Source: LMUY01 sp965199095
Lineage (GTDB): Bacteria > Pseudomonadota > Alphaproteobacteria > Acetobacterales > Acetobacteraceae
DNA: 64,000 bases
NCBI GenBank assembly: GCA_965199095.1
Contig: CBDAQM010000007.1
Span: 806,001 to 870,000 of the forward strand
Reading direction: 5' to 3'
In this document: positions 16,068 through 23,026 of the stretch, piece after piece
Layout of the letters: every line of letters starts with the position of its first letter
Numbering within the stretch: position 1 is the first letter of the stretch
The notes under the pieces: model-generated
Seen by the model: only the letters and a program-made list of their open reading frames with translations
Told to the model about the DNA's origin: nothing
The model's database searches: none
Translations under genes and position numbers: made by a program

Positions 16068-17542
16068 GCCGCCACCGGCCGCGAAATCGGGACCGCCGGG
16101 TCCGGCAGGGCGATCACGGCGCGGGCGCGGGCGATGGCGGCGTCCCGGTCGAAGGTCTGGAACAGCGCACCCTCCTGCGCGAACAGCGGCGTTTCGGCGA
16201 ATTGCTGGTAGGCGCGGGTGCGCCCGGCGAAGCTGGAGGCCGTCAGCTCCTGCACCAGATGCAGTACCGCCAGCCGGTCCGCCGCGTCCGCCCGGCCGGT
16301 GGCGAAATACTTCCGAACATCGGCGCCGACCTCCGGATGGTCCAGCATGGCCTGGTCCGGCAGCATGACCGCCTGGCCGCCGGCAAGGTTGGTCAGCAAC
16401 TGCACCATCTCGTAATGGTTGGCCGTGCAATACATGCGGCCGGCATTCTGGATCGCCTGGTTCGGCATGCAATAGCCGCGCACGCTCCACTCCGGCTTCG
16501 CCTCGCCCGCCAGCAGATACGCCTCGATCGTGGACTTGAACGCCATCAACTGGCTGATCGCCGAGCGCACCGGCGGCAGCGCCAGCGTGCCGGACTGCTC
16601 CGCCGTCAGCAGCGCTGCCCCCACCAGCAAATCGGCCTTGGCCAGCGAGCGGATCAGGAAGCCCTGGCCCGACCAATGGCTGAAATCGCTGCGGATCATG
16701 CGCGCCAGCTCCGGCTGGCGATGGAAGATCACGCTGTCCCAGGGCACCAGCACGTCGTCGAACACCAGCAGGGCGTCGATCTCGTCGAAGCGCCGGGTGA
16801 GCGGGCGTTCCATGCCCGGCGCCGCGCCGACGTCGCGGTTCAGCGGCATGCGGCAGATGTGGCGCACGCCGGGCGCGTTCAGTTTCACGATGCAGGCGAC
16901 GGCGTAGTCGCGATTGGCCTCGTTCCAGACGCCGACGGTGGGCTTGACGAAGGCGACGTGGGCGTAGGGCGCCCCGGTCTCGAACTTGGCGCCGCGGATG
17001 ACGATGCCCTCCGCGGTTTCCCGCACCACGCGGACGTACATGTCCGGGTCATGCTGCTCGGACGGCTGGCGCGAGCGGTCCCCCTTCGGGTCGGTGTTGC
17101 CGCTGGACATGAACCAGTTGGTGGTCTGCAGCGTGTCGAGCCAGTGCTGCCCGGCGCGGTGATAGCGTTCATCGAAACTGTCCAGCAGCGCCTTGCGGTC
17201 GTTGATGACGAACAGCGGGGTGACGGTTTCGTCGCCGAACCGGTCCATCACGGGGGAGATGCGGTCCAGCACCGCCATCGTCATCTCCCGCCGCAGCCGC
17301 AAATCGTCGACGGTTTCGGGGATTTTGTAGAAGCGGGAGGCGCGGGCGCCATCCGGCCGCAGGAAAGTCATGGTCTCGCGCAAATCGGGCGCAAAATGCA
17401 GGTCGTAGATGGCGGCGATGTTGTCCACCATCGGGGCGAACAGCGGATGCCGCGCCACGTCCGCGACCCGCTCGCCGCCGATCCAGACGGCCCTGCCATC
17501 CCGCAGACTGTCGCGATACGCCGAGCCGGTCAGCAACGCCAT
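16064..17542 (-). CDS. 4-hydroxyphenylacetate 3-monooxygenase (HpaB/PvcC) family protein
   Basis: A 492-residue, two-component flavin-dependent hydroxylase of the HpaB/PvcC family, normal length. The N-terminal domain begins LTGSAYRDSLRDGRAVWIGGERV, typical of the family; central motifs include TNWFMSSGNTDPKGDR and CRMPLNRD, and the domain with FDDVLVPWDSVIFH is conserved. The enzyme needs FADH2 from a separate reductase, which is not encoded nearby. It overlaps the DUF1028 gene by four bases. The substrate is unknown; true HpaB operons carry meta-cleavage genes, which are missing here. An operator-like palindrome lies directly upstream and is shared with the divergent RidA-like gene. Confidence 0.88.
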   Translation of the reverse strand: MALLTGSAYRDSLRDGRAVWIGGERVADVARHPLFAPMVDNIAAIYDLHFAPDLRETMTFLRPDGARASRFYKIPETVDDLRLRREMTMAVLDRISPVMDRFGDETVTPLFVINDRKALLDSFDERYHRAGQHWLDTLQTTNWFMSSGNTDPKGDRSRQPSEQHDPDMYVRVVRETAEGIVIRGAKFETGAPYAHVAFVKPTVGVWNEANRDYAVACIVKLNAPGVRHICRMPLNRDVGAAPGMERPLTRRFDEIDALLVFDDVLVPWDSVIFHRQPELARMIRSDFSHWSGQGFLIRSLAKADLLVGAALLTAEQSGTLALPPVRSAISQLMAFKSTIEAYLLAGEAKPEWSVRGYCMPNQAIQNAGRMYCTANHYEMVQLLTNLAGGQAVMLPDQAMLDHPEVGADVRKYFATGRADAADRLAVLHLVQELTASSFAGRTRAYQQFAETPLFAQEGALFQTFDRDAAIARARAVIALPDPAVPISRPVAA

Positions 17543-17568
17543 GACGGTTTCCCACCTACAGTGGGTTG

Positions 17569-17587
17569 AGTGTATGCAGCATACACT
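17569..17587. promoter_or_regulatory. 19-bp perfect palindrome in divergent promoter
   Basis: AGTGTATGC-A-GCATACACT is a perfect palindrome with a single central base, midway between the HpaB-like start (17542) and the RidA-like start (17609). Its core TATGCAGCATA matches the AATGCAGCATT core at 14576-14592. The architecture suits a GntR/FadR-type dimer repressing both directions. The window contains one GntR gene (58.8 kb), but no link to it is shown. Confidence 0.65.
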
Positions 17588-17608
17588 ACGAGCGGCAAGG
17601 GGACCATG

Positions 17609-18373
17609 ATGCAGGTGATCGAGGGCTTGGCCGACCCGGCGGCGGCAGCCACCCTGCAACGCCATGGGCCGGGCGATGCGGCGGCGACGATGCAGGCGGA
17701 GGCGGTGTTCGACCGGCTGCACAGCGCGCTGGCCGCGATCGGCTGCGTGGCGCGCGACGTGTGCAAGATCACCATGCGGATCACCGACCGCACCTGGCGG
17801 GAGCCGGTGTACGCCGTGCTGGGCCGCCGCCTGGCGGGTGTCTTCCCCGTTTCCACCGGCCTGATCGTGGCGGCGCTGCCCGACCCGGCGGCCGTGTTCG
17901 CGCTGGACGCCTACGTCGTTCCCGGCGGGCCGCACGAACGGCTGCGCCGCTACCGCTCCAGCGACGGCGCCTACGGGTTGCAGCGCCAGGCGTTTTCGAT
18001 GGAGTTCTGCATGGTGGTGCGCGCCGGCCGCGCGGTGTTCCTCCGCGGCCAAACCGGCAGCACGCTGGACCGCCAGTTCCCCCATCTCGGCAACCCGGCC
18101 GCCCAGGCGCAGCAAGCCGTCGCCAACATCCGCACGCTGCTGGCCGACGCCGGCGCCGAGCCCCGCCACGCCACGCACATCATGACCTACGCCACCGACG
18201 CCGCTTTGTTCGGCGCGGTGCAAGCCGCGGTGCGCCCTACCTTCGCGGGTGCCCTTGTCCAAGCGACCGAGATGATGGTGAAGGGTCTCGCTGCCCCTGA
18301 AATGCTGCTGGAGATCGACGTGATCGCCGGTTTACCGGCGGACGTCTGTTGGAGACCTTCGTCCAGGGAGTAG
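17609..18373 (+). CDS. Tandem RidA/YjgF-like domain protein
   Basis: A 254-residue protein with two RidA (YjgF/YER057c) domains in tandem. The first covers roughly residues 20-115 (FDRLHSALAAIGCVARDVCKITMRITDR, then FPVSTGLIVAALPDPAAVFALD) and the second residues 125-250 (VVRAGRAVFLRGQTGSTLD, ANIRTLLADAGAEPRHATHIMTY, FAGALVQATEMMVKGLA, LLEIDVIAG). RidA proteins hydrolyse reactive enamines and imines, so it may remove an imine intermediate of the adjacent oxidative pathway. The catalytic Arg near the second-domain C-terminus is not evident. AAGGGG six bases upstream supports ATG 17609 over the ATG at 17606. It is divergent from the monooxygenase gene. Confidence 0.8.
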   Translation: MQVIEGLADPAAAATLQRHGPGDAAATMQAEAVFDRLHSALAAIGCVARDVCKITMRITDRTWREPVYAVLGRRLAGVFPVSTGLIVAALPDPAAVFALDAYVVPGGPHERLRRYRSSDGAYGLQRQAFSMEFCMVVRAGRAVFLRGQTGSTLDRQFPHLGNPAAQAQQAVANIRTLLADAGAEPRHATHIMTYATDAALFGAVQAAVRPTFAGALVQATEMMVKGLAAPEMLLEIDVIAGLPADVCWRPSSRE

Positions 18374-18376
18374 TGA

Positions 18377-18507
18377 GTAGCCCGTATCGCGCTTGGGCGA
18401 TGCGGGACGCCCAGTCGCGCCGATCACGAGTGCGCTCCACCCCACCACGCTGACCTCGACTGTCTTAAGCCAAAGGTCCCGCATCGCCCAAGCGCGATAC
18501 GGGCTAC
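18377..18507. repeat. 32-bp perfect inverted repeat around a 67-bp spacer
   Basis: The arm 18377-18408 (beginning GTAGCCCGTATCGCGC) is the exact reverse complement of 18476-18507, all 32 bases. It begins four bases after the RidA-like stop codon. Transcripts could form a very stable long hairpin, so it may act as a terminator or 3' stabiliser. The arm resembles dispersed REP/MITE-like elements, although only one pair is present in this window. Confidence 0.85.
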
Positions 18508-18554
18508 GCCGGTTGGACCGGTGCAAGTGCGCCAGACGCGAGGTGCACCGAGTA

Positions 18555-18976
18555 TCAGTAATCCTGCACCATGGTAGCGGAGCTGCCAGTCTCCAATGCT
18601 GAAGTTTCAGCATCTCGCCGTGCCCGGTAACGACGTCGGAATGCAATTGTCCAGCCGATGAAATAGCCAACGGAGGTGCCCGAGACCGCGTGTCCAGCCA
18701 CGGTGAGGCTCGCGCGCGCCTCGGCCCGGTTACAAGTCCCAAGGGAGCAAACGCCACCAGCCCGACAAGCCATGCCGCCATGGGCATGATGTCCCCTGAT
18801 GGCTGTAGGACGAGGAGAAGCAGGCCCGTAGCCTCGAAGAGACCTGGAACTATCAGCATCCGCCATATTGGTAGCCGCCGCGTCCTCAACGATTAAACCC
18901 CCTGCCAGAAGAGGTAGGCAAGGAGGACGAAGACGTATGGTGGCGTATGGGCCAGGATTTGGACGACAAAAATCAT
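18555..18976 (-). pseudogene. Degraded membrane protein gene (DUF6622-like)
   Basis: A decayed minus-strand gene. From an ATG at 18976 the frame reads IFVVQILAHTPPYVFVLLAY and LFWQGV, then hits TAA at codon 28 (18895-18893), where the family expects Gln. The same frame continues SLRTRRLPIWRMLIVPGLFE and ATGLLLLV, then coding sense moves to another frame that ends at 18555 after a segment containing VGYFIGWTIAFRRRYRARRD. The order, a short N-terminal helix with HTPP, then LRTRR and hydrophobic helices, resembles DUF6622-type small membrane proteins. At least one nonsense change and one frameshift make it non-functional. Confidence 0.55.
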
Positions 18977-19096
18977 CGTCAACCCCAACTGTTCCGCTAG
19001 CATAACATAGAACAATCCAGACGGAAGGTGCGCGATGCCTCTGCGTGCAACAGTCAGTCTCTTACGCGTTCCAGATGTCGCGATCCAATGTCGCCG

Positions 19097-19231
19097 TCAC
19101 CAGACAGGCCGGGGCGCCTGCCCACGCCGCCCGGTCAGGGCCACGAGGGAGGCAAAGCGGCGGAACTCGCCGGCATCATCGCCGCCGTAGGCCTGGCGCA
19201 AAATTTCGCCGATGTGCCATGCACGGGGCAT
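19097..19231 (-). CDS. Possible 44-residue ORF or gene remnant
   Basis: A short frame starts MPRAWHIGEILRQAYGGDDA and continues through GEFRRFASLVALTGRR to TGA. Its composition looks protein-like and could be a small protein or the remnant of a larger gene in this decayed region. No convincing Shine-Dalgarno precedes it. The rest of 18.9-19.3 kb shows no gene. Confidence 0.22.
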   Translation of the reverse strand: MPRAWHIGEILRQAYGGDDAGEFRRFASLVALTGRRGQAPRPVW

Positions 19232-19300
19232 CTCTAGCGCCGGGCTGGCAAACCAGGCAGCTTGCTGCGGCGGTCGTTAAGAGCCTCAAGGGAAGCCGGG

Positions 19301-20660
19301 ATGTCCACCACTCTGACTACGACGCCACGCCTGCGCCTCGTGCAGCGCTCGGCGCTCGGCGCTTGCGCTGCTCGTACTGAGCGGCGCCGTCAACACCATC
19401 GACCGCGCGGCGCTGGCGATCGCCAACCCCCTCGTGCGCCACGACCTGAACCTGTCGGTGTCCGATATGGGGCTGCTGCTGTCGGCGTTCCTGTGGGCCT
19501 ACGCCTTCGCGCAGTTGCCGATCGGACCGCTGATCGACCGGCTGGGGCCGAGGCGGCTACTGACTGCAGGACTTGCAGTCTGGTCGACGGCGCAACTGCT
19601 GTGCGGGCTGGTCAGCAGCGTCACGCAGTTTGCGGCAGCGCGCGTGCTGCTGGGCATCGGCGAGGCGCCGCAGTTCCCAACCGGCGGCCGAGTGGTTCGC
19701 GACTGGTTCAACGCGCGCGACCGCGGCCGCGCAACGGGCATCTTCAACAGCGCCTCCACCCTCGGCACCGCCATCGCGGCGCCTCTGCTCACGACGCTGA
19801 TGCTGCTCTACGGGTGGCGCTGGATGTTCGCGATAATGGGCCTGCTGGGCCTTGGCGCCGCCACCGCTTGGTATGCCCTCTACCGCGACCCGGCGCAGAT
19901 GGCGCTGACGCCGGAGGAGAACCGCTACCGCACCGCTGGCGACCCGCCCGAGTCACCCCGCCCGGTGACGTTTAGCGAGTGGGGCCGGCTGTTCCGCTGC
20001 CGCACAACCTGGGGCATGGTGTTGGGCTATTTCGGCGTGATCTATGTCAATTGGCTGTTCAACGCCTGGCTGCCAGGCTATCTCGAGATGGGCCGCCACA
20101 TGAGCCTGCTTCACACCGGCTGGGTCGCGGCCATCCCCTACGTGTTCGCGGTGCTCGGTGGTGTGTCGGGCGGGTTCTTGATTGATTGGCTGATGGCGCG
20201 CGGCCTGTCGCGTATCGACAGCCGGAAGTTCCCGCTCTGCCTGGCGATGCTGGGCGAGGCCGCGTTCGTGGTCGTGACGGCGCTGATCGCGAGCAACACG
20301 ATGGCCGTCGCCTGCCTGTGCGGGGCCATGTTTTGCGGCACAATCGCCACCACCAGCGCATGGGCGATGGTCAGCATCGCGGCTCCGGCCAACAGCACCG
20401 GCTCGCTCGGCTCGCTGCAGAATTTCGGGGGCTACCTGGGCGGCGCGCTGGCCCCCATCGTGACCGGCTTCATCGTTCAGATCACCGGATCGTTTGTGCC
20501 GGCCCTCATCGTGGGCGCGGTCATGTGCGTGTTCGCGGCAGTGAGCTACTTCGTGATCCTGCGTCGGCCGATCACGCCGGAGGACCTGTTGCCGCCGTCG
20601 GACCTATTGCGCGTGGAAGGCGGCGGCCGGCGGGCGGCGATGGGCCCAGCGGTCGAGTGA
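19301..20660 (+). CDS. MFS transporter (anion:cation symporter-like), apparent frameshift near 19361
   Basis: A major-facilitator transporter of the ACS-like group. The intact frame from GTG 19434 gives 408 residues, but it lacks most of helix 1. The natural start is ATG 19301, with AAGGGAAG in front, in another frame (MSTTLTTTPRLRLVQRSALG). Around 19351-19365, within the repeated GGCGCTCGGCGCT, the reading must slip to give LALLVLSGAVNTIDRAAL and then RHDLNLSVSDMGLLLSAFLW. A one-base deletion, real or a sequencing error, explains this. Other motifs are intact: PIGPLIDRLGPRR, GEAPQFPTGGRVVRDWF, RGRATGIFNSASTLGTA. About 12 helices are predicted; the substrate is probably an organic acid. Confidence 0.75.
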
Positions 20661-20953
20661 GCGACCCGCCAAGCCCGGCCATTCACCTCCTGCAGGCCGC
20701 TCACCCTGCAAACAGGGTGGCCTTGCGGATCCGGCTTTTCGCGCGAGCGATTGATCACCGGAATCATTTTGAGAGAGCGTCGGAAGGTCGGAATCCGCCC
20801 TGCGAGGTCCCGGGTTCCGACGAGCACTGTTTTCCACCTTCGTAGCTGAGGGCCGCCTGTCGCCGACGCTCGGCTGCTACTCTGCCCTGGGACTCATCCA
20901 CAGCACCGCCCGACATCCATCACGCAGTGCTAAACCGGTCGGTCGCCAGAAGT

Positions 20954-21258
20954 TGGTGTTCGCGGCGGGATTCGAACCCACGACCCCAGGATTCATACCA
21001 CTTCGACTTTCGCCGCCGCCCACCGGGCGTTCGTGGTCTGGACTGTCCCTTCACCATAGGCCGAAGCCCTTAGGCGCCACCCATCCAGTCTCTACACCTT
21101 CCCGTCCTTGCGGAGCGGGCTTGGCTCGGGATCGGCAAGGTGCGAGTGCACCGTAGCGTTCCCCGACTTTGAGCGGTTCCGCCGCGCTGTTTCCATGCGC
21201 GACGCCCAATTTTTTACGACCAGGAATCCTGTGCTCTATCCTGCTGAGCTACGCGAAC
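20954..21258 (-). tRNA. tRNA-Arg(CCU) interrupted by a group I intron
   Basis: Two exons on the minus strand form a complete tRNA. The 5' exon (21258-21222) has acceptor strand GTTCGCG, D arm and anticodon stem CAGGA with loop TT-CCT. The 3' exon (20993-20954) gives AA, stem TCCTG, the T arm GTGGGTTCGAATCCCGC, acceptor CGCGAAC, discriminator A and an encoded CCA. The spliced anticodon loop is TTCCTAA, so it reads AGG codons as arginine. The exons are separated by 228 nt with a group I ribozyme core, inserted after U36. Standard tRNA scanners may miss it. Confidence 0.93.
20994..21221 (-). ncRNA. Group I (IC3-like) self-splicing intron in the anticodon loop
   Basis: The 228-nt intron starts with G after U36 and ends with the terminal G. 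P1 can form between exon CCU plus intron GG and the guide UUGGG, placing the required U.G wobble at the 5' splice site. P2 is the CGTCGCGC/GCGCGGCG hairpin. Conserved core segments, written 5' to 3' on the minus strand, are CCCGAGCCAAGC, AAGGTGTAGAGACTGGATGG, GCGCCTAAGGG, CTATGGTGAAGGGACAGTCC and GGCGAAAGTCG, closely matching those remembered from the Azoarcus tRNA-Ile intron. It carries no ORF. It should splice itself out with guanosine as cofactor. Confidence 0.92.
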
Positions 21259-21440
21259 GCCGTAAACTCCGTGCCTGTTTGACCCCATTGCGAGCCAACT
21301 TGGCCGCATCCCGCGTCTATCACGTCCCCGCCGGACCTGAAAGCCACCACGAGGCGTGCGGCAGGACCACTAGCCGCGCGCAGCATCGCGGAGCAAGATC
21401 GTACTTCCCCCTTGGAGTGGCCGGCTGCCGGCCAATACGG

Positions 21441-22469
21441 ATGCAACCTGATCCCACGGACGCGCTGGCGCTCCACGCAAGCCTGCTGACACTGGATAGC
21501 CATATCGACATCCCCTGGCCTGACGGGCCGGACCCGTTCACCGCCACGCAGCGCCGGGTCGACATCGGCAAGATGGTGAAGGGGGGGCTGCGGGCAGGCT
21601 GCTTCGCCGCCTATGTCGCGCAAGGCCCGCGCACGCCGGAAGGCTGGGCGGCGGCGCGCGACCGGGCGTTGGGCATGCTGGCCACCATCCGCGGCATGGC
21701 GGCGGAGCGGAACGGCCTGCGCGCGCGGCTCGCCACCGATGTCGCGTCGATCCGGCAGGCCGCGGCCGAGCCAGACGTCGCGATCATCATCCCGGCGGTC
21801 GAAAACGGCCACTCGCTGGGCGAGGATGTTGGCCTGTTGGGGCAGTTCCGCGCCCTCGGCGCCTGCTACCTGACGCTCACGCATAACGGCCACAACGCCC
21901 TGGCCGACAGCAGCAACCCGCGCACCGACCTCGGCGACGGCCCGGCCCTGCATGGCGGGCTCAGCGCGCTTGGGCGGGAGGCGGTGGCGGCGCTGAACCG
22001 GCTGGGCATGCTGGTCGATGTCAGCCACGCCGCGAAATTGACCATGATGCAGGCGGCGGAGCTGTCCGCCACCCCGGTGGTCGCCACCCATTCCTGCATC
22101 CACGCCCTGTGCCCGGTGCCGCGCAACCTGGATGACGAGCAGCTCGACATCCTGAAGGCGACGGGGGGCCTGGTGCAGATCACCGCCGTGCCCTCCTTCG
22201 TCCGGCCGCAGGGCAAGGCGGACAAGGTGTCGGTGGCGGACTACATGGACCACCTGGACTACGCGGTGCGCCGCTGCGGCGTGGAGCATGTCGGCATCAG
22301 TTCCGATTTCGACGGCGGCGGCATGCTGCTCGATTGGCGGGACGCCTCAGACAGCGCCAACCTGACGGTTGAACTGCGTCGCCGCGGCTATGACGCGTCG
22401 GAAATCGCCGCCTTGTGGGGCGGCAATTTCCTCCGCCTGCTGGCGCGGGCGGAGGCCGCGTCCGCGTGA
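21441..22469 (+). CDS. Membrane dipeptidase (peptidase family M19)
   Basis: A 342-residue zinc dipeptidase of family M19 (renal dipeptidase-like). Metal-binding motifs are present: DSHIDI near the start (His-x-Asp), the bridging Glu in IIPAVENGHSL, histidines in VVATHSCIHALCPVPRNLDD, and GISSDFDGGG near the end. Start ATG 21441 was chosen because the longer frame upstream runs into the tRNA region. It cleaves dipeptides, perhaps D-amino-acid-containing ones from peptidoglycan. Its stop overlaps the hemJ start by four bases (GTGA). Confidence 0.9.
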   Translation: MQPDPTDALALHASLLTLDSHIDIPWPDGPDPFTATQRRVDIGKMVKGGLRAGCFAAYVAQGPRTPEGWAAARDRALGMLATIRGMAAERNGLRARLATDVASIRQAAAEPDVAIIIPAVENGHSLGEDVGLLGQFRALGACYLTLTHNGHNALADSSNPRTDLGDGPALHGGLSALGREAVAALNRLGMLVDVSHAAKLTMMQAAELSATPVVATHSCIHALCPVPRNLDDEQLDILKATGGLVQITAVPSFVRPQGKADKVSVADYMDHLDYAVRRCGVEHVGISSDFDGGGMLLDWRDASDSANLTVELRRRGYDASEIAALWGGNFLRLLARAEAASA

Positions 22470-22918
22470 CCATCGGGTTCCTGGGTCCCTACCTGCTCTG
22501 GACCAAATCGCTGCACGTCATCGCCGTGATCGCGTGGATGGCGGGGCTGTTCTACCTGCCGCGGCTGTATGTCTATCACTGCGAGGTGGTGCGGGGCTCG
22601 GCGGCCAGCGAGCGGTTCAAGGTGATGGAACGCCGGTTGCTCAAGCAGATCACCACCCCCGCCATGATCGCGACCTGGTGCCTGGGGCTGCTGCTGGTGC
22701 TGACGCCGGGTGCGGTGGATTGGGGTGCGACCTGGTGGCACGTGAAGCTGACGGGCGTGGTGCTGATGAGCGGCTTTCACGGTGCGGCGTCGAAATGGCG
22801 GCGCGACTTCCTGGAGGACCGCAACGTCCGCCCGCAGCGCTTCTACCGGTTCGCGAACGAGGTGCCGACCGTGCTGATGGTCGTCATCGTCATCATGGCC
22901 ATCGCACAGCCGGGCTGA
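22466..22918 (+). CDS. hemJ: Protoporphyrinogen IX oxidase HemJ
   Basis: A 150-residue integral membrane protein of the HemJ (UPF0093) family, which oxidises protoporphyrinogen IX to protoporphyrin IX in most alphaproteobacteria. Characteristic segments are WTKSLHVIAVIAWMAGLFYLPRLYVYH with the essential His, KVMERRLLKQITTPAM, and WWHVKLTGVVLMSGFHG, then RFANEVPT. Four or five helices are predicted. Translation begins at GTG 22466, overlapping the dipeptidase stop by four bases, so it is translationally coupled to that gene. The usual neighbours hemE and rho are not seen here. Confidence 0.93.
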   Translation: MTIGFLGPYLLWTKSLHVIAVIAWMAGLFYLPRLYVYHCEVVRGSAASERFKVMERRLLKQITTPAMIATWCLGLLLVLTPGAVDWGATWWHVKLTGVVLMSGFHGAASKWRRDFLEDRNVRPQRFYRFANEVPTVLMVVIVIMAIAQPG

Positions 22919-23026
22919 GATATGATGTGGTGGATGAGACTGAATTTGGGCTGATCCTGCCAGTTGCGTCCGGCTTGATTGAGAAGGCGTGATCGCGGCA
23001 ACGCACCTTAGAAAAGGCTTGCGCCA

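Noticed and set aside
20953..21156. A 67-codon plus-strand frame containing FEPTT
   Set aside because: It lies antisense to the tRNA 3' exon and intron; such peptides are well-known artefacts of tRNA T-arm sequence.
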